Shown: piece after piece, positions 25,135-32,916 of the stretch
How positions within the stretch are numbered: the first letter of the stretch is position 1
How the letters are laid out: the number at the start of each line of letters is the position of its first letter
From: an uncultured Eubacteriales bacterium
GTDB taxonomy: Bacteria; Bacillota; Clostridia; Oscillospirales; CAG-272
Assembly: GCA_934446365.1 (NCBI GenBank)
Contig: CAKSDZ010000001.1
Location: 248,001-312,000 of the forward strand
DNA: 64,000 nucleotides
Direction of reading: 5' to 3'
The notes under the pieces: generated by a model
The model's input: the letters and a program-made list of their open reading frames with translations, nothing else
What the model was told of the DNA's origin: nothing
Database searches by the model: none
Made by a program: the position numbers and the translations under genes

Positions 25135-26526
25135 TTATAGATTTTTTATGTATGCGTCAATCGATTCTGCCGCCTTTTTGCCGGCTTCCATGGCGAGGAT
25201 GACCGTCGCGGCACCCGTCACGGCATCTCCTCCGGCAAATACGCCCGTGCGGGAGGTCTTTCCGCCGTCGTCCGCGACAATGCAGCCTTTTGGCGTTGTG
25301 TCGAGCTTCTGCGTTGTGGATTTGATCAGAGGATTGGGAACCGTGCCGATGGCCATGATTACGGCATCAACCTCCAAAGTGAATTCGGAATCCGGCTTGC
25401 GCACTGGACGCCTGCGTCCGGAGGCATCCGGCTCTCCCAGCTCCATTTGTGCACATTCGACGGCACGGACGTGGCCTGCTTCGTCTCCGAGGATTTTTTC
25501 CGGATTGCTGAGCAGACAAAACTCGATGCCCTCCGCAATCGCATGGTGGACTTCCTCGCGTCTTGCGGGAAGCTCCTCCATACTGCGGCGATAGATGACA
25601 TAAACCTTTTCCGCGCCCATGCGCTTTGCGCAGCGCGCGGCGTCCATCGCCACATTGCCGCCGCCGACCACCGCGATTTTCTCCGCTTTTTTAATCGGCG
25701 TATCATATTCGTCAAGATACGCTTTCATGAGATTGATTCTCGTCAGGTATTCATTGGCAGAGAAAACGCCGAGAAGATTTTCTCCCGGAATCCCCATGAA
25801 CTGCGGCAGACCGGCGCCGCTTCCGATGAAAACCGCCTCGAAGCCTTCGTCGAAAAGATCGTCAACGGAAAGGGAACGGCCGACGATGGCATTGGTTACG
25901 ATTCTGACACCGCGTGCGGTCAGCCCGTCGATTTCCTCCTGTACGATTTCCTTTGGGAGCCGGAATTCCGGTATGCCGTAGACAAGCACACCGCCCGCCT
26001 TGTGAAACGCTTCGAACACGGTCACGTCGTATCCTTTGTTGGCGAGGCTGCCGGCGCAGGTGAGTCCGGACGGGCCGGAACCGACGACCGCTACCTTGTG
26101 CCCGTTTTTTTGCGGTGGGACCGCGTTTTTGTCCCCATTTTTATGGCTCCTGTGATAATCGGCGGCGAAGCGTTCGAGCGCGCCGATTCCGACAGGCTCT
26201 CCCATCCTGCCGCGCACGCATTTGCCTTCGCACTGGTTTTCTTGGGGACATACTCTGCCGCATATCGCGGGAAGCAGATTGGTCGAGGTGATGACCTCAT
26301 AAGCGCTGCCGATATCGCCTTCTTTGATTTTTTGAATAAATTCCGGAATGCGGACGCCTACGGGACATCCCGCCATACACGGCGCATTTTTACAGGCGAG
26401 GCATCGCGCGGCCTCTGCCGCGGCATCCTCTGCGGTGTACCCAAGCGCGACCTCATCAAAGTTGTGGGCGCGCCGCGAAGCTTCCTGCTCCGGCATCGGC
26501 GTTTTTTTCGATTTTAAATCAGCCAT
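25135..26526 (-). CDS. nfnB: NADP-dependent ferredoxin oxidoreductase large subunit NfnB (GltD-like)
   Basis: A 463-residue flavoprotein of the glutamate synthase small-chain type. The N terminus carries two [4Fe-4S] Cys sets: CLACKNAPCMAGCP and CGRVCPQENQCEGKC. FAD and NADPH-binding motifs follow (VVGSGPSGLTCAG, IAVVGGGNVAMDAAR), and FAGGDAVTGAATVI closes the fold. Together with the gene before it, it forms NfnAB, which couples NADH and reduced ferredoxin to NADP reduction by electron bifurcation. It overlaps nfnA by 8 bases with AGGAGG upstream. A homotetrameric NADPH glutamate synthase is excluded as the sole role by the nfnA partner. Confidence 0.92.
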   Translation of the reverse strand: MADLKSKKTPMPEQEASRRAHNFDEVALGYTAEDAAAEAARCLACKNAPCMAGCPVGVRIPEFIQKIKEGDIGSAYEVITSTNLLPAICGRVCPQENQCEGKCVRGRMGEPVGIGALERFAADYHRSHKNGDKNAVPPQKNGHKVAVVGSGPSGLTCAGSLANKGYDVTVFEAFHKAGGVLVYGIPEFRLPKEIVQEEIDGLTARGVRIVTNAIVGRSLSVDDLFDEGFEAVFIGSGAGLPQFMGIPGENLLGVFSANEYLTRINLMKAYLDEYDTPIKKAEKIAVVGGGNVAMDAARCAKRMGAEKVYVIYRRSMEELPARREEVHHAIAEGIEFCLLSNPEKILGDEAGHVRAVECAQMELGEPDASGRRRPVRKPDSEFTLEVDAVIMAIGTVPNPLIKSTTQKLDTTPKGCIVADDGGKTSRTGVFAGGDAVTGAATVILAMEAGKKAAESIDAYIKNL

Positions 26527-27358
26527 GACGGGTACCTCCTGTAAGCCGGCAGACATGCGCCGCCTCTTCTTCTTTGTAATATCCGTTCCGCTTGATGAGT
26601 TCATCCCAGTCCACGAGCTGTCCGTCGAATTCCGGACCGTCCACGCAGGCAAACCGTGTTTTGCCGTCCACGGTGACGCGGCATCCGCCGCACATACCGG
26701 TTCCGTCGATCATGATCGGATTGAGAGAAACGACGGTTTTGATTCCATAGGGAGCTGTCACCGCACAGACAAATTTCATCATGGGAGCCGGACCGATTGC
26801 CACGACCTCGTCGTAATGGATGCCGGAATCGATCAGCTCCTTCAATTTATTGGTCGTAAAGCCCTTTTCGCCATAGGAGCCGTCGTCCGTCGTGATATAA
26901 AGATTCGAGCAGGCGCGCATTTCCTCCTCGAGGATGACGATGTCGCGGCTGCGGAAGCCGGCGATCATATCGACCTCGGCGCCTGCCTCATGCAGAGCTT
27001 TGGCGACCGGATAGGCGATGGCGCAGCCGACGCCGCCTCCTACTACGGCGACGCGGGAAAAGCCTTCGACCTCGGACGGCTTGCCAAGAGGACCTGCAAA
27101 ATCGAGAATCGTATCGCCCTCGGAAAGCGCGGCAAGCTTCTTTGTGGAGGCGCCGGCCGGCTGGAACATGACGGTTACGGTGCCTTTTTTGCGGTCATAG
27201 TCCGCAATCGTGAGCGGTATACGCTCGCCAAACTCATCGATGCGGAAAATGATGAACTGGCCGGCAAGACATTTTTTCGCGACAAGAGGCGCTTCGACCA
27301 CCATTTCGATTGTGGTTTTTGCTTCATTCAGATAGCGTTTTTTGAGAATCGGATACAT
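26519..27358 (-). CDS. nfnA: NfnA, FAD/[2Fe-2S] small subunit of electron-bifurcating transhydrogenase
   Basis: A 279-residue ferredoxin-NADP reductase-like protein, also annotated as sulfide or dihydroorotate dehydrogenase-like. FAD domain (about 1-95) with GQFIIFR and ERIPLTIADY, then the NAD domain starting VAVVGGGVGCAIAYPVAKAL. The [2Fe-2S] ligands are in GTGMCGGCRVTVDGKTRFAC. The gene order nfnA-nfnB is standard in Clostridia. It is preceded by a consensus promoter. Confidence 0.92.
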   Translation of the reverse strand: MYPILKKRYLNEAKTTIEMVVEAPLVAKKCLAGQFIIFRIDEFGERIPLTIADYDRKKGTVTVMFQPAGASTKKLAALSEGDTILDFAGPLGKPSEVEGFSRVAVVGGGVGCAIAYPVAKALHEAGAEVDMIAGFRSRDIVILEEEMRACSNLYITTDDGSYGEKGFTTNKLKELIDSGIHYDEVVAIGPAPMMKFVCAVTAPYGIKTVVSLNPIMIDGTGMCGGCRVTVDGKTRFACVDGPEFDGQLVDWDELIKRNGYYKEEEAAHVCRLTGGTRHG

Positions 27359-27401
27359 GATTGCCTCCCGAATGTGAGGATTGTTTTTGCTTTTTCTATT
27401 T

Positions 27402-27430
27402 ATTATAGCACCCGTTTTTGCGATTGTAAA
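27402..27430 (-). promoter_or_regulatory. nfnAB promoter
   Basis: TTTACA (27425-27430) and TATAAT (27402-27407) on the minus strand with a 17-base spacer, about 45 bases before nfnA. Confidence 0.85.
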
Positions 27431-27468
27431 GGGTATATGCGAAGAATTTGCGGAAAATCATTTTTAAC

Positions 27469-27497
27469 TTTACAAGATAGAGAATTTACGATATAAT
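27469..27497 (+). promoter_or_regulatory. promoter of the unknown membrane-anchored protein gene
   Basis: TTTACA (27469-27474), 17 bases, TATAAT (27492-27497); divergent from the nfnAB promoter. Confidence 0.8.
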
Positions 27498-27553
27498 ATA
27501 ATTGTAGAAAGCAAATGGATAACGATGCCGAATCAAGTATAAGGAGATCGGTT

Positions 27554-28129
27554 ATGTGGTGGCTGTTTTTATTGGTTCCCTTGGCGGTTGTCATTTTGTT
27601 TCCATATATAAGAATGGGACTTTTCCGACTTTCTTTTTCATTCCGTCTTCGCCGGCTTTGTAGAAAACAGAATTATCGCCTAATTCCGACCCATTTCTTT
27701 TGGATGTTCGGAAAAACAGGCGATCGCCGATGTGATTTTTACATAGAAATGCAGGACAAGATTTTATCTGTCAAGCTGTGTGGTTGTCTGTTCCGGCGAA
27801 GCAATTTTCATTATATCGACCGTACGCATTATGCCATACAGTCACTTCGGTTTTCTTTGGCTTGTCCCCGCTTTTCTATTCCATATCAAATGCAAAGCAA
27901 ACCGGAATATGATTTCGGATATGGCTTTCCGAAAGATGGGGCAAAAAATATCTGTCCGATTCTTTTGATGCTGCCTGTTTTTTCGACTGTGACAAAGGAA
28001 GCTGACGGAGAAAAGCTCCCGGTCGGAAACGGAGACGATATAGGCGAGGCGATCTTCTATACAAAAAACGGATTCTGGAACTTTCTTGACAGAAGAACGG
28101 AAACCGGCGCGATTGAAAAAATCGCATGA
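27554..28129 (+). CDS. membrane-anchored protein, unknown
   Basis: A 191-residue protein with one N-terminal transmembrane helix (MWWLFLLVPLAVVILFPYI) and a basic stretch after it (RLSFSFRLRRLCRKQN). The rest is soluble, probably cytoplasmic by the positive-inside rule, with no recognised domain. This start was chosen because AAGGAG lies 8 bases upstream; a longer frame begins at the -10 region. A monocistronic unit closed by a terminator. Confidence 0.7.
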   Translation: MWWLFLLVPLAVVILFPYIRMGLFRLSFSFRLRRLCRKQNYRLIPTHFFWMFGKTGDRRCDFYIEMQDKILSVKLCGCLFRRSNFHYIDRTHYAIQSLRFSLACPRFSIPYQMQSKPEYDFGYGFPKDGAKNICPILLMLPVFSTVTKEADGEKLPVGNGDDIGEAIFYTKNGFWNFLDRRTETGAIEKIA

Positions 28130-28132
28130 AAT

Positions 28133-28160
28133 AAAACCACAGTCATAAGGCTGTGGTTTT
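28133..28160. terminator. bidirectional terminator
   Basis: AAAACCACAG / CTGTGGTTTT with an 8-base loop, placed between two convergent genes. Confidence 0.85.
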
Positions 28161-28220
28161 CACTTTTCTCGCGTGATTTCCGGTTGTGATGCAGCGATGC
28201 CGAGCAAGAATCTTCTGTGG

Positions 28221-28703
28221 TTATTGGAGTGCAAATCTCATGACGCAAGGATTTTTTCCGCCGCTGTCCAGTGGGGAGGAGAGGATTTCAAGTGTTTTTA
28301 ATTTTACGCCGAGCATGATTTCATAATGATGCTTAAAATGTCCTGCGCAGCAGAAGCAATAATTTTTGGATACGCTGTAATCATATTTGAGCCCGTTGAA
28401 ATTGGAGCATGCGCATAAAAATTTCTCTCCGTTTGAGTAGCTGACAGCTCTTACGGTTATCGTCCCATCTTCATTTTTAACGGGACATCCCGTGTAAGGA
28501 ACACCTTTGATTCGTTCAAGCTTTTCATCGATCGAAAGATTCATGTTTTCTTTTGAGAAGGCCTTTAAAACTTTTTCCCTTGACCCTCCTTTGCAGCAGG
28601 CATTCCATTCAAGGATATCTTGGAGCTTTTGTATCTTGGCTACGGTATCGCTGTCGACATTGAATTTTTCAAGGGATTCTCTGAATTTTTCCGGACACGG
28701 CAT
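28221..28703 (-). CDS. Cys-rich cytoplasmic protein, unknown
   Basis: A 160-residue protein without signal peptide. It has nine or more cysteines in recurring pairs: NACCKGG (about 34-40), TGCP, LCACSNFNG (near 99-107) and NYCFCCAGHFKHHYE (about 117-131). The Cys/His clusters suggest metal or Fe-S binding. The pattern resembles an uncharacterised Clostridia family (possibly DUF6144), but I am not sure of that name. AAGAGAG lies upstream of the chosen ATG; the longer frame has no support. Its own promoter lies 55 bases upstream. Confidence 0.75.
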   Translation of the reverse strand: MPCPEKFRESLEKFNVDSDTVAKIQKLQDILEWNACCKGGSREKVLKAFSKENMNLSIDEKLERIKGVPYTGCPVKNEDGTITVRAVSYSNGEKFLCACSNFNGLKYDYSVSKNYCFCCAGHFKHHYEIMLGVKLKTLEILSSPLDSGGKNPCVMRFALQ

Positions 28704-28756
28704 TTTTATCTCTCTTAATCTGCTTTTTCCTCCTGCTGTCCTCGGGAATACCAATT

Positions 28757-28785
28757 ATTATAGCATGATACAAGCGGATTTACAA
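28757..28785 (-). promoter_or_regulatory. promoter of the Cys-rich protein gene
   Basis: TTGTAA (28780-28785) and TATAAT (28757-28762) on the minus strand, 17-base spacer. Confidence 0.8.
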
Positions 28786-28816
28786 TGAAAATATAATTGT
28801 TGGTAAGGGATATATG

Positions 28817-28852
28817 AAAAAATACCCGCAGAAAATCTCTGCGGGTATTTTT
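28817..28852 (-). terminator. terminator after ppdK
   Basis: AAATACCCGCAGA / TCTGCGGGTATTT with a 7-base loop, followed by a U-run on the minus strand. Confidence 0.85.
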
Positions 28853-28866
28853 GTATATTCGGAAAA

Positions 28867-31497
28867 TCAGTTGCCGTCCTTGATAGCTGCCTGAGCCGCC
28901 GCCAGTCTTGCGATCGGCACACGGAACGGAGAGCAGGATACATAGGTGAGTCCGATCTTGTGGCAGAATTCCACGGTGGACGGATCGCCGCCGTGCTCGC
29001 CGCAGATGCCGAGCTTGATGTCGGGACGTGTGGAACGTCCGAGTTCGCAGGCCATTTTTACGAGCTTGCCGACGCCGGTCTGGTCGATCTTGGCGAACGG
29101 ATCGTTCTCGTAAATCTTCTTTTCATAGTATGCGCCGAGGAACTTGCCCGCGTCGTCACGGCTGAAGCCGAACGTCATCTGCGTCAGGTCATTGGTGCCG
29201 AACGAGAAGAACTCCGCATCCTTTGCGATTTCATCCGCGGTAAGCGCCGCACGCGGGATCTCGATCATGGTACCGACCTTGTAGTGCATATCGGAGCCGG
29301 CTGCGCTGATTTCCGCGTCCGCGGTTTCGCAGACGATGGTCTTAACGTAATGAAGTTCTTTGACCTCGCCGACAAGAGGAATCATGATTTCCGGAACGAT
29401 ATTCCAGTCCGGATGTGCCTTTTTGACATTGATTGCGGCACGGATGACTGCTCTTGTCTGCATTTTTGCGATTTCCGGATAGGTCACGGCGAGACGGCAG
29501 CCGCGATGTCCCATCATCGGGTTGAATTCGTGCAGGGAGACGATGATTGCCTTGATGTCGGCAACGGTTTTGCCTTGTGTCTGAGCGAGAAGCTCGATAT
29601 CCTTTTCCTCGGTCGGAACGAACTCGTGGAGCGGGGGATCGAGGAAGCGGATCGTGACGGGACGGCCTTCCATCGCCTCATAGAGCTTCTCGAAGTCGCC
29701 CTGCTGCATCGGAAGCAGCTTATCGAGCGCGGCTTCTCTCTGTTCTACGGTGTCAGAGCAGATCATCTCGCGGATTGCGGCGATTCTGTCGCCGTCGAAG
29801 AACATGTGCTCGGTACGGCAGAGACCGATGCCCTCGGCGCCGAGTTCAAACGCTTTCTTCGCATCGCGCGGCGTGTCGGCGTTGGTTCTTACTTGGAGCT
29901 TGCGGTATTTATCCGCCCAAGCCATGATTCTGCCGAACTCGCCGACGATGGTGGCATCGACGGTCGGAATCTGTCCGTCGTAGATATTGCCGGTGGAGCC
30001 ATCGATGGAGATATAATCGCCTTCATGGTAGGTCTTGCCGGCGAGAACGAATTTTTTGTTTTCCTCGTCCATGTTGATTTCGGAGCAGCCGGAAACGCAG
30101 CAGGTTCCCATACCGCGGGCAACGACGGCCGCGTGGGAGGTCATGCCGCCGCGGACGGTGAGAATACCCTGAGAAGCCTTCATGCCCTCGATATCCTCGG
30201 GAGAGGTTTCAAGACGGACAAGAACGACTTTTTTGCCGGCGGCCTTCCAAGCTTTGGCGTCCTCTGCGGTGAATACGATCTGACCGCAGGCGGCGCCGGG
30301 AGAAGCGGCAAGCGCCTTGGCGACGGGTTTTGCTTCTTTCAGCGCTTTTGGATCGAACTGCGGATGGAGCAGGGTGTCGAGGTTGCGCGGGTCGATCATG
30401 AGAACGGCCTGCTTCTCGGTGATCATGCCTTCGTCAACGAGGTCGCACGCGATTTTGAGAGCGGCCTTTGCGGTTCTCTTACCGTTGCGCGTTTGGAGCA
30501 TGTAGAGATGCTTGTCCTCGATGGTGAACTCCATGTCCTGCATGTCGTGATAGTGATTTTCAAGCGTCTGACAGATGGTCTTGAACTGCTCGAATACTTC
30601 GGGCATGATCTCGGCCATTTTGGCAATCGGCATCGGTGTGCGGACGCCGGCCACGACGTCCTCGCCCTGCGCGTTCATGAGGAACTCGCCCATGAGCTTC
30701 TTTTCGCCGGTTGCAGGGTCACGTGTGAATGCAACACCGGTTCCGGAGGTGTCGCCGAGGTTTCCGAACGCCATCATCTGTACGTTGACGGCGGTGCCCC
30801 AAGAGTAGGGGATATCGTTGTCGCGGCGGTATACGTTCGCGCGCGGGTTGTCCCAAGAACGGAATACGGCTTTGATCGCCCCCATGAGCTGTTCTTTCGG
30901 ATCACTCGGGAAATCGACGCCGATTTTCGCTTTATATTCCGCTTTGAACTGATTGGCAAGCTCTTTGAGGTCGTCGGCGGTCAGCTCCACATCCTGCTTT
31001 ACGCCCTTTTCCTCTTTCATTTTGTCGATGAGCTGCTCGAAATATTTTTTGCCGACCTCCATAACGACGTCGGAATACATCTGAATAAATCTTCTGTAAC
31101 AGTCGTAAGCCCAGCGGGGATTGCCGGACTTTCTCGCCATAACCTCCACGACCTCTTCGTTCAGACCGAGATTTAAGATGGTGTCCATCATGCCGGGCAT
31201 GGAAGCTCTTGCGCCGGAGCGGACGGATACAAGCAGAGGATTTTCATGATCGCCGAATTTTTTGCCGGTGATCTGTTCCATTTTCTCGATGTATTCCATG
31301 ATCTGAGCCATGATCTCATCGTTGATTTTCTGACCGTCCTCATAGTACTGGGTGCAGGCTTCCGTCGTGATGGTGAAGCCCTGCGGAACCGGAAGACCGA
31401 GATTTGTCATTTCAGCAAGGTTTGCGCCTTTACCGCCGAGAAGCTCGCGCATGTTCGCGTTGCCTTCGGTAAAAAGGTAGACGTATTTTTTTGCCAT
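28867..31497 (-). CDS. ppdK: pyruvate, phosphate dikinase
   Basis: Interconverts pyruvate, ATP and phosphate with phosphoenolpyruvate, AMP and pyrophosphate. The 876-residue protein has the N-terminal ATP-grasp domain (GGKGANLAEM near 17-26; SVRSGARASMPGMMDTILNLG), the phosphohistidine domain with GGMTSHAAVVARGMGTCCV, and the PEP/pyruvate barrel ending with LGICGEHGGDPSTVEF. Length fits the family. The start MAKKYVYLF with GGAGGTAAA upstream was taken; the longer frame runs into the promoter. In anaerobic Clostridia it supports PPi-linked glycolysis. Confidence 0.97.
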   Translation of the reverse strand: MAKKYVYLFTEGNANMRELLGGKGANLAEMTNLGLPVPQGFTITTEACTQYYEDGQKINDEIMAQIMEYIEKMEQITGKKFGDHENPLLVSVRSGARASMPGMMDTILNLGLNEEVVEVMARKSGNPRWAYDCYRRFIQMYSDVVMEVGKKYFEQLIDKMKEEKGVKQDVELTADDLKELANQFKAEYKAKIGVDFPSDPKEQLMGAIKAVFRSWDNPRANVYRRDNDIPYSWGTAVNVQMMAFGNLGDTSGTGVAFTRDPATGEKKLMGEFLMNAQGEDVVAGVRTPMPIAKMAEIMPEVFEQFKTICQTLENHYHDMQDMEFTIEDKHLYMLQTRNGKRTAKAALKIACDLVDEGMITEKQAVLMIDPRNLDTLLHPQFDPKALKEAKPVAKALAASPGAACGQIVFTAEDAKAWKAAGKKVVLVRLETSPEDIEGMKASQGILTVRGGMTSHAAVVARGMGTCCVSGCSEINMDEENKKFVLAGKTYHEGDYISIDGSTGNIYDGQIPTVDATIVGEFGRIMAWADKYRKLQVRTNADTPRDAKKAFELGAEGIGLCRTEHMFFDGDRIAAIREMICSDTVEQREAALDKLLPMQQGDFEKLYEAMEGRPVTIRFLDPPLHEFVPTEEKDIELLAQTQGKTVADIKAIIVSLHEFNPMMGHRGCRLAVTYPEIAKMQTRAVIRAAINVKKAHPDWNIVPEIMIPLVGEVKELHYVKTIVCETADAEISAAGSDMHYKVGTMIEIPRAALTADEIAKDAEFFSFGTNDLTQMTFGFSRDDAGKFLGAYYEKKIYENDPFAKIDQTGVGKLVKMACELGRSTRPDIKLGICGEHGGDPSTVEFCHKIGLTYVSCSPFRVPIARLAAAQAAIKDGN

Positions 31498-31665
31498 TGT
31501 TGTTTTACCTCCGAGATTTTTTGGTTTTTGTGGATAAAATTTGAAACAAAACCTTTCCGATACGATATTATAACACAAACTTTCGGCAATATCTACACTT
31601 TTTATAAAAATTTTATAAAAAATACAAAAAAATACACAAATCGGAAGCGACGATAAAAATAATTC

Positions 31666-31694
31666 TTGCAAATGCGGGTTTTTAAGTGTAAAAT
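31666..31694 (+). promoter_or_regulatory. pth promoter
   Basis: TTGCAA (31666-31671), 17 bases, TAAAAT (31689-31694). The 231-base gap to ppdK also holds a TATAAT (revcomp near 31567) that could serve ppdK, with a poor -35. Confidence 0.75.
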
Positions 31695-31728
31695 TATAAT
31701 ATTTAACGGATAAACGGAGATTAGATGA

Positions 31729-32352
31729 ATGTCGATCCAAGATTTGTTCAAAAAAATAGAGACTACAAGGACGCCGACGGGCAAACCGGAATATATCGTG
31801 GCAGGGCTTGGCAATCCCGGGAGGGAATATGCGGAAACGAGGCATAATGCCGGCTTTATGGCTCTTGATTTTATTGCCGAAAAGCTCGGCGTAAAGGCCG
31901 ACCGGGCGAAGTTCGACGCGCTTTGCGTCACTGCCGGAATCGGCGGGAAAAGCGTGCTTCTCATGAAGCCGCAGACTTATATGAATTCCTCCGGAATTGC
32001 GGTTTCCGCTGCGGCGGATTATTATAAAATCCCGCCGGAGAATATTGTTGTGCTATGCGACGACATCACGCAGGCGCCCGGAAAGCTGCGTATCCGCCGC
32101 AGCGGAAGTGCCGGCGGGCATAACGGCCTCAAAAGCATCATCGGAATGCTGGATACTGAAAATTTTCCGCGCATCCGGCTCGGTATCGGGGAAAAGCCGT
32201 CGCCGGAATATGATCTTGCGGCATGGGTGACGGGAAAATTTTCCGAAGCCGACAAAAAAGCCTTGATCTCGCGCTTCGACGGGGTGTATCATGCGGTAGA
32301 GCTGATTTTAGCCGGAGACTTTGAAAAGGCGATGTGCCTTTATAATGGATAA
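31729..32352 (+). CDS. pth: peptidyl-tRNA hydrolase
   Basis: Recycles tRNA from stalled peptidyl-tRNA. The 207-residue protein contains the Pth core: VAGLGNPGREYAETRHNAGF (about 24-43, with the catalytic His in RHNAGF), KPQTYMNSSG (about 84-93) and RSGSAGGHNGLKSII (about 124-138). The first 20 residues, MSIQDLFKKIETTRTPTGKP, are an extension absent from many Pth proteins. It starts the unit pth-unknown-mfd; pth next to mfd is common in Firmicutes. Confidence 0.95.
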   Translation: MSIQDLFKKIETTRTPTGKPEYIVAGLGNPGREYAETRHNAGFMALDFIAEKLGVKADRAKFDALCVTAGIGGKSVLLMKPQTYMNSSGIAVSAAADYYKIPPENIVVLCDDITQAPGKLRIRRSGSAGGHNGLKSIIGMLDTENFPRIRLGIGEKPSPEYDLAAWVTGKFSEADKKALISRFDGVYHAVELILAGDFEKAMCLYNG

Positions 32353-32358
32353 AAAGAG

Positions 32359-32895
32359 ATGAGCCGCAAAATGGTGCTCGGCCTGCTTTCCGACGGCGAT
32401 GCCATGAACGTCAAAGCAGCCTTTGACGATAGGTTTATTCTTTCGCTTGAAGAGTTTGCCGCTTCACACCGCGGGTGGCTTGCCGAAAACGGCGTGGCTT
32501 TGCAAACATGGTATGCATGCGCGTATCGATGGGACAAGATGGGAGCGGGTGTCCGTCCGCTTTCTTACGACGCTGCGTTGGCGGCTTTGAAATCACGGGA
32601 GAGAACTGTTTTTATCATGTCCGAGGACCATGGGGATATATCTTGCAGTATGTGCGCGCTTGAAGGGTATGAAAAAAATCAAAAGGGTTTTGTTGCGCAG
32701 GTTTCTGCTCTTGCGCTCGCGGAAAGAATCGAATATGAATGGAATGAGGAATATATAAAAGAAGCCTTTTTAGGCAAAGAGAAGCTTTTGCCTGATGATT
32801 TGTATGTTTTCGATATCTGGTTTACATGGCTTCTTGTTTTTACACATGAAACCGACAAGACGGGCGCGCGGTACTGCATGTCATTCGGAATTTAA
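32359..32895 (+). CDS. unknown protein between pth and mfd
   Basis: A 178-residue soluble protein with no signal peptide, no Cys cluster and no motif I recognise. Aromatic-rich stretches are present (LQTWYACAYRWDKM near 50; YVFDIWFTWLLVFTHETD near 148-165), and it has an acidic composition. It starts six bases after pth and ends 21 bases before mfd, so it belongs to that transcript. Its place suggests only co-expression with housekeeping genes. Confidence 0.75.
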   Translation: MSRKMVLGLLSDGDAMNVKAAFDDRFILSLEEFAASHRGWLAENGVALQTWYACAYRWDKMGAGVRPLSYDAALAALKSRERTVFIMSEDHGDISCSMCALEGYEKNQKGFVAQVSALALAERIEYEWNEEYIKEAFLGKEKLLPDDLYVFDIWFTWLLVFTHETDKTGARYCMSFGI

Positions 32896-32916
32896 AGGAG
32901 GCGTTGGGCCAAACAT

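Noticed and set aside
28960..31176. 738-codon open frame opposite ppdK
   Set aside because: Antisense shadow of a well-supported enzyme gene; no ribosome binding site or recognisable domain.
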